Source of the DNA: a virus
Length of the DNA: 37,896 nt
Virus record (IMG/VR): IMGVR_UViG_3300025892_000051
Coordinates: 1-37,896 of that record
Strand: one strand, 5' to 3'
In this document: piece by piece, positions 1 through 8,665 of the stretch
Layout: each line of letters opens with the position of its first letter
How positions within the stretch are numbered: position 1 is the stretch's first letter
Notes under the pieces: model-generated
The model's database searches: none
What the model was told of the DNA's origin: nothing
Seen by the model: the letters and a program-made list of their open reading frames with translations, nothing else
Program-made: the position numbers and the translations under genes

Positions 1-283
1 TTCCTTGTAAACCAGTGATACCTTGAATACCTTGTGTTCCTGTACCTTCAATACCTTGTAAACCTTGAGTTCCTTGTAAACCAGTGATACCTTGAACACC
101 CTGTGTACCAGACCCACTTATACCTTGTAAACCTTGAGTTCCTTGTAAACCAGTGATACCTTGAATACCTTGTGCACCAGACCCTTCTATACCTTGAATA
201 CCCTGTGTACCTTGAGTTCCTTGTAAACCAGTAATACCTTGAGCACCGGTTATACCTTGAGCGCCTTGAATACCTTGAGCTCC
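1..283 (-). repeat. Collagen-like Gly-X-Y repeat (first fibre)
   Basis: The encoded residues from 236 onward are Gly-X-Y triplets, mostly GIQ, GIT, GLQ and GTQ, in a unit of about 23 residues broken by GSG or GTG. Positions 1-100 match 3503-3602 in the other fibre gene at 97 of 100 bases by eye. Confidence 0.9.
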
Positions 284-988
284 GCCACCACCACCAGTTG
301 TACCAATATATCTCCAGCCTCTAATATAAAAATCTGTACCATCAGGGTATGTAGCATTACCTCCAGTACTACCAACAGCATTAATTAAATCATTAGATAC
401 TAATAATAATCCTTGATCATAATTAAATACCCAACCGGCAACATTACCGGGAGTACCTTCGGAAATTGATTTATCAACCTTTACCGCCGATGCTGTAGTA
501 GGATCACCACTCCATAGCTCAATTTCATATTTATCATTTTTTGCACCGCTTGGGGTTGGTATACTTGCTGGACCAATCCACATATCTTTTCTACCAGATG
601 ATGGTGTATTATATGTATTTAATGCATAATAAGTATTAGGGTTAGAACCTACTACCAAAGTCATTCTCGTGGCATTTCTATTTGCTATAGGCGAGTCATT
701 TGGTGAAAAGCCAGTACTAGTACCCCATTCATTTCCTACATAACCATCAAGAGGGTTACCAGGGTTAGTTAATATTAATAAAGATCCAGCTTGACCTTGA
801 TCTGATGTAGACGGTTGATTAGCAAGTATTACATTCCAATCAGTTTGGTCAATAAGCCGACCGGTTTTAACCGTAGGTGTATTTTCCAAATTGGATTGAT
901 ACCAGTAAAAATTTGTATCTGCATCGATAACATTACCAGCCTGTACTTTAAATACTAATTTTCTTACGTCTTGATTGCTAAATCCCAT
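1..988 (-). CDS. Collagen-like tail fibre protein, C-terminus cut by window edge
   Basis: The reading frame opens with ATG at 988 and stays open to the window edge, giving 329 codons and no stop. The first ~235 residues form a domain shared with the neighbouring 1249-aa fibre: both begin with a GFS segment, then KVQAG.VIDA, and later share VFNYDQGLL and RYIGT.GGGGG. Collagen-like Gly-X-Gln/Thr triplets start at about residue 236 and run to the edge. The shared N-terminal domain probably attaches the fibre to the virion, while the missing C-terminus would carry receptor binding. This is inferred from usual fibre architecture, not seen. A 68-aa gene separates the two paralogues. The repeat DNA is almost identical to that of the other fibre, so recombination between them is possible. 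Confidence 0.85.
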   Translation of the reverse strand, partial: MGFSNQDVRKLVFKVQAGNVIDADTNFYWYQSNLENTPTVKTGRLIDQTDWNVILANQPSTSDQGQAGSLLILTNPGNPLDGYVGNEWGTSTGFSPNDSPIANRNATRMTLVVGSNPNTYYALNTYNTPSSGRKDMWIGPASIPTPSGAKNDKYEIELWSGDPTTASAVKVDKSISEGTPGNVAGWVFNYDQGLLLVSNDLINAVGSTGGNATYPDGTDFYIRGWRYIGTTGGGGGAQGIQGAQGITGAQGITGLQGTQGTQGIQGIEGSGAQGIQGITGLQGTQGLQGISGSGTQGVQGITGLQGTQGLQGIEGTGTQGIQGITGLQG

Positions 989-1000
989 TGGATGCTTTTT

Positions 1001-1207
1001 TTATTTTTCCGTTTTGATTACTATCAAATCATCTGCCTCTTCCATATTGGAATCATACTCTAAATATTGTGCTACTAAATGTGATAAATCTCTTTTACTA
1101 ATTTTAAACACCTCTACTTTATCTTCGGATGTTTGTATAGACAAGTTACATACTTGAGAGTCTTTATTTATCTTTAATACTAATTTATGTTCAAATTTAC
1201 TTTTCAT
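1001..1207 (-). CDS. Small hypothetical protein between two fibre genes
   Basis: A 68-aa reading frame starting at ATG 1207 and ending 12 bases before the truncated fibre gene. The product is charged and soluble, with no membrane segment or recognisable motif; it alternates basic and acidic residues and ends in a DDLIVIKTEK-like strand. The octamer AATAAATA lies 12 bases upstream of the start and overlaps the stop of the 1249-aa fibre. Its place between two paralogous fibres suggests a fibre-related job such as a chaperone or small accessory subunit, but nothing in the sequence shows this. The overlapping plus-strand frame at 975-1157 looks like a shadow. Confidence 0.65.
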   Translation of the reverse strand: MKSKFEHKLVLKINKDSQVCNLSIQTSEDKVEVFKISKRDLSHLVAQYLEYDSNMEEADDLIVIKTEK

Positions 1208-1219
1208 CGGTTATTGTAT

Positions 1220-1227
1220 TATTTATT
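1220..1227 (-). promoter_or_regulatory. AATAAATA octamer before the 68-aa gene
   Basis: One base from the T4 late octamer, 12 bases before the ATG and touching the upstream stop codon. Late promoter or A-rich translation leader. Confidence 0.3.
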
Positions 1228-4200
1228 TAAGATACAAATATGTATTGTATCTGATCAAGTTTTATTGTACGGTCTATTAATTGTATTTCTACATAAAATC
1301 CACCAACAGCAACATTAGAAGAATTACCGAAGGTAAACTTACCAGTGTTACCGGAAGATGTTGATTTCATCATTCTTGTTTGAATAGTATCCAAACCTGT
1401 ATATGCTATAGGTATAGTACCAGGTGGTATCCAACCGCCTGCGCTCCACGCACCACTAAGATAACCTCCATGTAATGCTAGAGCATATTGACCATTGTTC
1501 GTTGGGTATGCAGTACCTGGTGCACCATCCTGGTATGTTGGTAAAAATGTATAATTACTACCCGTATTTGGATCTGGTCCTAATGCCGGATTAGTATTAG
1601 ATCCTACAGGAAATACATAAATTTTCATTTCATTATTTATTAATGCATCTGTAAAGTTTGCACTTACACCGGAATCTCCGCTAAATACTAAATCAAAATC
1701 TACACAACTAGTTCCAAATAGTCTGTGAAATATTGGAGTATTACCCATTGTATTATAATTAGGATTACCTGAAGGTTCATAATTACTTAAGTCACTGGAT
1801 ATAATAGTAGCAGGTTGTGCAGAATTACCAAGGTCAGCATAAAAATCAGATGCAGCAATACCCTGACCTCCAACATAACATAAATTCTCTACTGTTGAAG
1901 CAGATCTAGAATTTGGTGGCTGTGCAGGATCTAATAATGATAATCCACTATTCCAACCTGAATATGTAGTACCGGTAGAATCTCTAAATAGTCTTTGATT
2001 TTCGCCATTAAAATATTCAAATGTATTTGTAGAAGTTTGAGAGTTTACGTCAATTAAAAGTTTTCTATCACCAGATGTAGAAGGCCCTACATTTCCAGAC
2101 CATGGGTCATTAACTCTAACATCAGCTTCACCACCAATAGATCTAAATCTATAAGATGAGTTAGCAATAGTAAATGAATTAGTATTACTAAGATAGTCTA
2201 TATCAGTACCATCCCAATCATTATCAAGACCAACATTAGTAGTTAAGTTACCGTTTATTGTATTATATGAAGTATCTGATAAGTTTAATGTAGATGCTGA
2301 CCAATCATATAATCTTAATAAAATATTATTTGCATTTATGCTATTTCCATTTAATAAGTTAATACCATCTACACCTACTTGTATATTTGTACCATTTGTA
2401 TAATAAGTTATACCACTTATGTTTTTGGTAGATGCTGATGTTACTACTGGATTATTTACAGTAGTTCCTGATAAGTTAGGTGTATTTGGGTTACCATCAG
2501 CAAACACCGTATAACTAAATGAAGCTGGTAAATCTGGGGAAGGTGGATCTACTGCCACACCACTAGTATCAGCTGTCATATCAAGTTGTACTGTAAACTT
2601 ACCACCATCCCTAGGTTGTGTAGCATTATTAAATATACCTGCAGCGGCTCCTGGTGCTACATTAGTTGCACCCATTATTGTTTCAACTTTTATACTTGCT
2701 TCATATACATCTTGTGGATTATAAGGGTTAATGATAGTATTATAATCTGCTATTGTAATAACAATATCACCACTCGTACTTACAAAAGTACCATTACCTG
2801 TAATATTAGTTATTGTATGTGAATCCATAACTGTTGTTCCATCACCGTCAAATACTTGTACAACGATCTCACTATCACCGTTTCCAGCAATTCCACCAAA
2901 ACCTCTTACTTTAATTGGTGCTGCCGTGTTACCAGTTCCAAATAATATAGCTTCATCGGTTGATTGGCGATATACACTTCTTAATGTATTGCTATTAGAC
3001 CAACCTCCATCCGCAAAATTACCACCATCTCTCACGCCAGCAAATGGTTGATTAGGTATTGCTATCCTTTCACTTTGCGGATTATTATCTTCAGCAACCG
3101 TTGCACTCACGGCTCCAGTTGCTACATTTCTATTAAAATAATTAGGATATACTGGAGGAGGTGGAGCAGGGAAGAACACATTTACTTGTGTATTGTCATT
3201 AAAATCTTCTATTGCAAATACTGTTCCATTATCATCACCATCAACAAAATTAAATTTTGAATATGTGCCTGATAAAAAAGTAGGAGAACTTCCATCGTCT
3301 ACAGAGTTTGCTACTGTGATAGCAGAACCAGATCCACTTATACCTTGAACACCCTGTAAACCAGTAATACCTTGAACACCTTGTGTCCCAGAGCCAGTAA
3401 TACCTTGAATACCTTGAATACCTTGAATACTTGCTCCTTGTAACCCTGTTGCACCTTGAATACCTTGCGTTCCTATACCTTCAATACCCTGTAAACCTTG
3501 GGTTCCTTGTAAACCAGTGATACCTTGAATACCTTGAGTTCCTGTACCTTCAATACCTTGTAAACCTTGCGTTCCTTGTAAACCAGTGATACCTTGAATA
3601 CCTTGAGTTCCTGTACCTTCAATACCTTGTAAACCTTGGGTTCCTTGTAAACCCGTGATACCTTGAATACCTTGAGTTCCTGAACCAGTTATACCTTGTG
3701 TACCTTGAGTTCCTTGTAAACCAGTTATACCCTGAATACCTTGAGTTCCTGAACCAGTTATACCTTGCGTACCTTGAGTTCCTTGTAAACCAGTTATACC
3801 TTGAATACCTTGTGTACCTGAACCAGTGATACCTTGTAAACCTTGAGTTCCTTGTAAACCAGTAATACCTTGAATACCTTGAGTTCCTGAACCAGTGATA
3901 CCTTGTAAACCTTGAGTTCCTTGAATACCTTGTAAACCAGTAATACCTTGAATACCTTGAGTTCCTGAACCAGTGATACCTTGTAAACCTTGAGTTCCTT
4001 GTAAACCAGTAATACCTTGAATACCTTGAGTTCCTGAACCAGTGATACCTTGTGTACCTTGAGTTCCTTGTAAACCAGTGATACCTTGAATACCTTGGGC
4101 TCCACCGCCTTGTAATCCTTGTGTTCCTTGTATTCCTTGTATACCAGCACCAGTGATACCTTGAATACCTTGAGTACCCTGTGTTCCTTGTGGGCCACTA

Positions 4201-4976
4201 CCAGAGGTAATAGCTACTTCAATGTTTTCATTACCTGTACCTGATCCTATAACACTTACACCAGTTCCTGTAAAATCTATCTTTTTAACATCGGTAGTTA
4301 CTGATACGCCTTCATCTTCTATTTCTATTGCAGAACCACCACCACCGCCAGATGTACCGATATATCTAAAACCTGTTATATAAAAATCAAAACCTCCTGG
4401 GAATAGGAATGAATATGCTGGGTTGCTAATTAATGTCTGTAAATAATCAGATATAAAAAGTAACCCTTGATCATAATTAAATACCCACCCTACATATTCA
4501 GGCTGAGAGCCTTGTCCTAGTGTTGGAAATACTTGTGCAAAAGGGCCTGGCCCTGCAGGATTACCACTCCATAATGTAATCTGATATCCGCCTGAAGGTT
4601 CTCCTGATGCCTGTGGTCTAGATGCAGGTAAAATCCAATCTCTCCTAAAACCGGAGGTAGGATCATTATAAGTATTATAAGCAACAAATGTAGAATTATT
4701 TAAATTATATACTTGTGTTAATCTTATTGCATTACTTGCACTACTATCATCTTGAATAATAGTTGGATTTGCTATTGCCGCGTTTTGTGCGTCAGCTACT
4801 GAAGAGGCAGAAGGAATAGATTGATATTGTGATAATATTCTCTCGGGTGCCTTAACATTAGGCTCGAATGCTAAAGTTGATTCATACCATCGTTTACCTG
4901 CGGATGCGTCAATGACACCACCTGCCTGTACTTTAAAGGTTAGCTTATTAACTTCATTTATAGAAAATCCTGCCAT
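1227..4976 (-). CDS. Large collagen-like tail fibre (1249 aa)
   Basis: A three-part fibre. Residues 1 to ~215 are the N-terminal domain shared with the truncated fibre next door ([30 protein letters not shown]). Residues ~216-260 are a short beta segment with an IEDEGVSV...IDFTGTGVSV pattern common in phage fibres. Residues 261-548 are collagen-like triplets with about ten near-identical 23-residue units. Residues ~550-1249 are a beta-rich Gly/Asn/Ser/Thr domain paralogous to most of the 756-aa protein upstream; matching blocks include the pairs YADLGNS / YADDGNS, HRLF, DLVFSGD / ELTFSGD, and MKIYVFPVG / MLIYVRPLG. It probably forms a long trimeric host-recognition fibre. The triplets contain almost no proline; Gln, Thr, Ile and Leu dominate. 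The function is inferred from architecture. Confidence 0.88.
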   Translation of the reverse strand: MAGFSINEVNKLTFKVQAGGVIDASAGKRWYESTLAFEPNVKAPERILSQYQSIPSASSVADAQNAAIANPTIIQDDSSASNAIRLTQVYNLNNSTFVAYNTYNDPTSGFRRDWILPASRPQASGEPSGGYQITLWSGNPAGPGPFAQVFPTLGQGSQPEYVGWVFNYDQGLLFISDYLQTLISNPAYSFLFPGGFDFYITGFRYIGTSGGGGGSAIEIEDEGVSVTTDVKKIDFTGTGVSVIGSGTGNENIEVAITSGSGPQGTQGTQGIQGITGAGIQGIQGTQGLQGGGAQGIQGITGLQGTQGTQGITGSGTQGIQGITGLQGTQGLQGITGSGTQGIQGITGLQGIQGTQGLQGITGSGTQGIQGITGLQGTQGLQGITGSGTQGIQGITGLQGTQGTQGITGSGTQGIQGITGLQGTQGTQGITGSGTQGIQGITGLQGTQGLQGIEGTGTQGIQGITGLQGTQGLQGIEGTGTQGIQGITGLQGTQGLQGIEGIGTQGIQGATGLQGASIQGIQGIQGITGSGTQGVQGITGLQGVQGISGSGSAITVANSVDDGSSPTFLSGTYSKFNFVDGDDNGTVFAIEDFNDNTQVNVFFPAPPPPVYPNYFNRNVATGAVSATVAEDNNPQSERIAIPNQPFAGVRDGGNFADGGWSNSNTLRSVYRQSTDEAILFGTGNTAAPIKVRGFGGIAGNGDSEIVVQVFDGDGTTVMDSHTITNITGNGTFVSTSGDIVITIADYNTIINPYNPQDVYEASIKVETIMGATNVAPGAAAGIFNNATQPRDGGKFTVQLDMTADTSGVAVDPPSPDLPASFSYTVFADGNPNTPNLSGTTVNNPVVTSASTKNISGITYYTNGTNIQVGVDGINLLNGNSINANNILLRLYDWSASTLNLSDTSYNTINGNLTTNVGLDNDWDGTDIDYLSNTNSFTIANSSYRFRSIGGEADVRVNDPWSGNVGPSTSGDRKLLIDVNSQTSTNTFEYFNGENQRLFRDSTGTTYSGWNSGLSLLDPAQPPNSRSASTVENLCYVGGQGIAASDFYADLGNSAQPATIISSDLSNYEPSGNPNYNTMGNTPIFHRLFGTSCVDFDLVFSGDSGVSANFTDALINNEMKIYVFPVGSNTNPALGPDPNTGSNYTFLPTYQDGAPGTAYPTNNGQYALALHGGYLSGAWSAGGWIPPGTIPIAYTGLDTIQTRMMKSTSSGNTGKFTFGNSSNVAVGGFYVEIQLIDRTIKLDQIQYIFVS
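3333..4196 (-). repeat. Collagen-like 23-residue tandem repeats
   Basis: Encodes residues 261-548 of the 1249-aa fibre. The commonest unit is seven Gly-X-Y triplets ([21 protein letters not shown]) followed by a two-residue break (GS, GT or GI), 69 bases per unit. One unit has an extra triplet, and the last units are degenerate. Units vary mainly at LQG/TQG and GIT/GIE. The strong repetition also opens a false frame at 3794-4198. Confidence 0.92.
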
Positions 4977-4994
4977 TTGATTAGTTTCTTTTTA

Positions 4995-5002
4995 TATTTA
5001 TT
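4995..5002 (-). promoter_or_regulatory. AATAAATA octamer before the 1249-aa fibre
   Basis: One mismatch to TATAAATA, 18 bases before the ATG, a spacing compatible with a T4-type late promoter. Confidence 0.35.
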
Positions 5003-5014
5003 CAATATTATATT

Positions 5015-7285
5015 TTACACAGATCCACCGGACTCAAAAGTAGGTGATCCTGAACTAAATATTATTTTTGCGGATATACCGCTTAGTTTAATTTCTTCAT
5101 CAATTAAATGGACCTCAGTATAAAAACCATCAATTGGTGACGGTATCGAACCAAAACTACAGTCTATGACATTTGGCGTTGGTGTTGCTATCGTTGTTCT
5201 TATTTGAGAGCTATATGTAGTAAAATCATCAACTGAAGCAGGTGGGTCTTGTGTAAGACCTACAAATATAGGACCATGAACAGAATATGGTATTGCATTA
5301 TATCCAATGTTACCACCACTACCAGAAGTACCTAACGGCCTAACATATATTAACATCTTATTACTGCTTAAGGCCGCGAGTGCATCAGCACTAGTCCCAA
5401 AATCTCCAGAAAAAGTTAATTCAAATGAACTAAATGGTCTATTAAGGTTAGATGCCGATACTTCGAATAATCTATGATAAGTTGGAGTAACTTGATATCC
5501 TACTCCACTGTAATCAGGATTAGGCCCACCAACATTAGGTGCAAACAAAGATAGGTCAGCTATTAATGTTCCAACCGCAGGTGAATTACCATCATCAGCA
5601 TAAAATTTATCTGGCCTAACTAAAGTACCTCCTACTACAGCAGACTGGCAAAATGGGCCAGTGGATATAGCTGATGTTGTTTGATTTGCTAAACCTGATG
5701 GTGTTAGTGTAGCGGATGAAACTATTGGTTGATAAGTACCTCCACTTCTTGTTAATCTTTCTGCTTCATCATCAAACCGTTCAGTTAATTTATCACTTGT
5801 TGTACTGTAGGTATCTATTAGAATTGCTGATGTGTTAGAATTTACAAAGCCTGAATCTGACCAAGGATCATATGCCTTTGATTTTATAATAGCATCAGAA
5901 TTTCTAAACCTCCAATTAGTAGCAGTAATATCCCACTCGTCATAATCAATACTTATTCCACTTACATTATAATCATTAGACCAACCTGATAAATTAAACC
6001 CACTAGGCCAAGTGGCAGAATTCCATGCAGGTTCTTGTACAGGGCTTAAGCCATAATCGGAACCTTCTACTAATAAATTATAATTAGACGCACCACCTTG
6101 CCCTTGTGTATTACTATTAAGTTTATCAATCGCGTTAACATTTATAACAAACCGAGAATTAAGATCATAATATTGTACACCGCTTAAGTATTTAGTAATT
6201 ACAGACGGTGCATTAGGGGATGGGTTAATTACAACGTTACCATTAATTTCTGGTGTAGATGGATAAGAACCATCATTATTAGCATCCCAGAAAATATCAG
6301 GTTGATTATAAACATATTGAGCACCACTATCAGTAGTTGAATCAGTTGTCATAGTGCACTTAACATGAAATCTTCCACCGCTTCTTCCGGCTAATGTAAA
6401 GATATCTCCAATGTTTACTGTAATTTGAACATCTGCCTTTTTTCTATTAGCGTCATTTTGAAAATTAGTTATGCCAACACTTATTCTATTTCCAGGTGAA
6501 TTATATGATCCTGCTGCAAATATAACACCTGTTGTAAAATCCTCCAATTCATAAACACCATCGGCATCATACACAATAACATTAAATGTAGCATTTCCAG
6601 TAGCATCATTACTAAACCCTGTCACCTGGCCACCCGTAGTAAATGTAATTGGTGCGGAAGTTGATGGATCAATACTATTAAAAGCAGGGTGATTAGATCC
6701 TGCCCAACCACCTGTACTAAAAGGAACGCCTTCAGATTGTGGATCGCTTATTCTTATCGATGCACTTCTTGTAAAACCGCCTTCTGAAACTATACCGTTC
6801 GTACTACCATCGGTAGTGTTAAAATGAGAAGCAAATGTTGGTACTGGTATAAAGACATTTACAGTACCTGGTGTTCCACTATCTTGTGCTAATACATCAG
6901 CACCAATAAAATTAATAGTTTTATATGTACCTATGTCAATACCCTCATCTTTAATATGTAAACCTGCAAATGTTAATTTATTATTTCCATCTACAATAAG
7001 GTTTGTTTGTGAAGTATCTAAATTAATTGATATTTCTTCATCAGATCCAATTGGCGTTAATTTAATACCTGAACCTGCAGTAACAGTATCACCACCACCG
7101 CCACCTAAGCTATTTATAGTTATAGTATCACCAGCAGCAGTACTAACTTTAACTAATTGTATATCAGTTCCACCTACTAATATAGGATTATATGATGCAT
7201 CAATAAAATCATATAGTGTAGTCTGAGTGATTAAATCACCTGCTTCAAATAATAGTTTTAATTGATCTTTTGCTAGTACTGGCAT
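5015..7285 (-). CDS. Tail fibre/receptor-binding-like protein without collagen (756 aa)
   Basis: The N terminus (MPVLAKDQLKLLFEAGD, then L-DFIDASYNP) differs from the other two fibres and may be an attachment domain of another type. Residues ~100-145 carry the IKDEGIDIG...INFIGADV segment that the 1249-aa fibre also has before its collagen. Residues ~150-756 are paralogous to the C-terminal 700 residues of that fibre, including SGVQYYD against SGITYYT, and YADDGNS, YHRLF and FELTFSGDFG. It therefore looks like the same distal module on a different base, without the collagen spacer. AATAAATA lies seven bases before the ATG. Role as a fibre or fibre tip is inferred. Confidence 0.82.
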   Translation of the reverse strand: MPVLAKDQLKLLFEAGDLITQTTLYDFIDASYNPILVGGTDIQLVKVSTAAGDTITINSLGGGGGDTVTAGSGIKLTPIGSDEEISINLDTSQTNLIVDGNNKLTFAGLHIKDEGIDIGTYKTINFIGADVLAQDSGTPGTVNVFIPVPTFASHFNTTDGSTNGIVSEGGFTRSASIRISDPQSEGVPFSTGGWAGSNHPAFNSIDPSTSAPITFTTGGQVTGFSNDATGNATFNVIVYDADGVYELEDFTTGVIFAAGSYNSPGNRISVGITNFQNDANRKKADVQITVNIGDIFTLAGRSGGRFHVKCTMTTDSTTDSGAQYVYNQPDIFWDANNDGSYPSTPEINGNVVINPSPNAPSVITKYLSGVQYYDLNSRFVINVNAIDKLNSNTQGQGGASNYNLLVEGSDYGLSPVQEPAWNSATWPSGFNLSGWSNDYNVSGISIDYDEWDITATNWRFRNSDAIIKSKAYDPWSDSGFVNSNTSAILIDTYSTTSDKLTERFDDEAERLTRSGGTYQPIVSSATLTPSGLANQTTSAISTGPFCQSAVVGGTLVRPDKFYADDGNSPAVGTLIADLSLFAPNVGGPNPDYSGVGYQVTPTYHRLFEVSASNLNRPFSSFELTFSGDFGTSADALAALSSNKMLIYVRPLGTSGSGGNIGYNAIPYSVHGPIFVGLTQDPPASVDDFTTYSSQIRTTIATPTPNVIDCSFGSIPSPIDGFYTEVHLIDEEIKLSGISAKIIFSSGSPTFESGGSV

Positions 7286-7292
7286 TATACAT

Positions 7293-7300
7293 TATTTATT
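7293..7300 (-). promoter_or_regulatory. AATAAATA octamer before the 756-aa fibre
   Basis: One mismatch to TATAAATA, seven bases before the ATG and overlapping the stop of the 75-aa gene. The spacing is short for a promoter of this start; a leader element is as likely. Confidence 0.25.
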
Positions 7301-7523
7301 TTACTTGAAGAAGATCCATAAACTTATCAAACGATAAAAGTAATACTTTCTTCTTTTTCTTCTTTTTTCCTTCAGGTGAATCTCCGCTACCAACCTTTTG
7401 TGTAGCAAAAGAATTTGCAGAACCAGGATCTCCAGGAAGCTCAACTGCTCCCATATCCTGTACATTCATATTAGGATTTAGTCCAACAGCACCTGCTTCA
7501 TTTTCATTAATTAAATTATCCAC
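7296..7523 (-). CDS. Small protein with poly-lysine run, GTG start
   Basis: A 75-aa frame whose start is GTG at 7523, overlapping by one base the TAG stop of the NMNAT-like gene (TAGTG), so translation is probably coupled. The N-terminal half is acidic and rich in Gly, Asn and Pro. A run of seven lysines follows at about residues 53-59, and the C-terminus is a hydrophobic helix-like segment (LLLSFDKFMDLLQVK). No family is recognised. The position between the putative packaged enzymes and the fibres does not settle its role. A basic tract of this kind could contact DNA, which is speculation. Confidence 0.6.
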   Translation of the reverse strand: MDNLINENEAGAVGLNPNMNVQDMGAVELPGDPGSANSFATQKVGSGDSPEGKKKKKKKVLLLSFDKFMDLLQVK

Positions 7524-8644
7524 TATTTAATGTTTTGTTTAAACCATCGGTCCATCCAGCTTTTGAGTTCTCTTTGTGCAGGTTTAATATCAGATGGCTC
7601 TGTCATAGGACCGTCTTTCCAAGCATCCCATAAAGTTTTAATCTTACCTAAAGCATTTGCGATTTCAATTGAATCCATAGACTCAATGTATTCTTCATTG
7701 ACCTCAGTAGATTCATTTACTGAAAATTCATTTAATCCTTTTAAATTTTTCATATTGTTATTTTCTTTTATTGGTTCTAATATATTTTGTAATGGCTTAT
7801 AAAAACTGTGTATACTTTTAGGAGTCATTTTCTTAAAAGTCTTTTCATCATCTATCTTTAATGCATTACGAACTTTAGATGCTGAGATGTTATCGTCAGT
7901 TCTAAAAATTTCATATCCTTTAAAATCAGGATCTACTCCTAATTGATCTCGGTATGATTGTTTGTCAATCATTGCACCGTATGATTTTTTTCTATCCGTC
8001 CCATATCCCCACATCACAGGTTCATAAGCAGGCCTTGCAGCTGCAAACATTGTGTCAATTGAACCGTTAGGAACTACAATAGCAGTTTCTAAAAATGGAT
8101 ATTGTTTTGCCATCTTAGCAAACATTGCTTGTTGCATTTCTTCATCAAACGGTCTTTTCTCAGGGTCGTTGTTTTTTCCTCTAACTAAAAATACAACTAC
8201 AGGTTTTCCATTTTCTTTATACATTTTTTCAAATACTTTAACATGACCTAATGTAAAAGGTTGGAATCTACCAACAAACATATTAACCTTTTTCTTACCT
8301 TGTTCTTTATGAGGAACTTTTAAAGCTTCGTTAATTGGAGCGGTTGCAGTTCTTACTCTATGACCATAAGGAGATAAAGAATATCTCTTAATACCAGTTT
8401 CATCTTCGCTAATATTAAATAATCCTACATTTCTTTTAAGCCATCTTTTGTGAGCCTTTATTTCAGATAAGATATTATTAACTTCATCCTCGGTTAAATG
8501 ACCATCAGCAATGGCATCTAAAATAGCAGAACGAACCCTGGCAGCAGTAGATACATTTTTAGCTGGATGCTTTTCAGTATATCTCCTCTTAACAGTAACT
8601 CTTTTTTCTGTTATAAACGATTCTATGTCCTTTAAATTTCTCAT
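7523..8644 (-). CDS. NMNAT/cytidylyltransferase-like nucleotidyltransferase with capsid-targeting-like motifs
   Basis: Residues 120-290 form a nucleotidyltransferase of the (H/T)xGH superfamily, closest in motif to NadM-type nicotinamide-nucleotide adenylyltransferase: GRFQPFTLGH at 125-134 and ISASKVR at 253-259. Such enzymes transfer AMP (or CMP) to a phosphorylated acceptor, NMN for NadM. The first His of HxGH is Thr, a known variant. Residues 1-110 are an extra mainly helical domain. The protein begins MRNLKDIESFITEK, like the T4 capsid-targeting sequence, and a related segment, MKNLKGLNEFSVNES, recurs at residue 298 ahead of a 76-residue tail. The C-terminal part may thus be a fused second product. 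Substrate cannot be told from sequence. AATAAATA lies 13 bases upstream of the ATG. Confidence 0.85.
   Translation of the reverse strand: MRNLKDIESFITEKRVTVKRRYTEKHPAKNVSTAARVRSAILDAIADGHLTEDEVNNILSEIKAHKRWLKRNVGLFNISEDETGIKRYSLSPYGHRVRTATAPINEALKVPHKEQGKKKVNMFVGRFQPFTLGHVKVFEKMYKENGKPVVVFLVRGKNNDPEKRPFDEEMQQAMFAKMAKQYPFLETAIVVPNGSIDTMFAAARPAYEPVMWGYGTDRKKSYGAMIDKQSYRDQLGVDPDFKGYEIFRTDDNISASKVRNALKIDDEKTFKKMTPKSIHSFYKPLQNILEPIKENNNMKNLKGLNEFSVNESTEVNEEYIESMDSIEIANALGKIKTLWDAWKDGPMTEPSDIKPAQRELKSWMDRWFKQNIK
7709..7753 (-). other. Internal capsid-targeting-like segment in NMNAT-like protein
   Basis: Encodes residues 298-312, MKNLKGLNEFSVNES. It aligns with the protein's own N terminus (MRNLKDIESFITEK) in M-K/R-N-L-K and F-x-x-(N)E. 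It may mark the junction of two originally separate packaged proteins, or an internal start. Confidence 0.4.
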
Positions 8645-8657
8645 CTATATATCTATA

Positions 8658-8665
8658 TATTTATT
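8658..8665 (-). promoter_or_regulatory. AATAAATA octamer before the NMNAT-like gene
   Basis: One mismatch to TATAAATA, 13 bases before the ATG, followed by a TATATAG stretch. Confidence 0.3.

Noticed and set aside
3794-4198. 134-aa minus-strand frame rich in KVFKVSLV-type repeats
   Set aside because: It is the collagen repeat read in another frame; the unit length, a multiple of three without stops, creates it.
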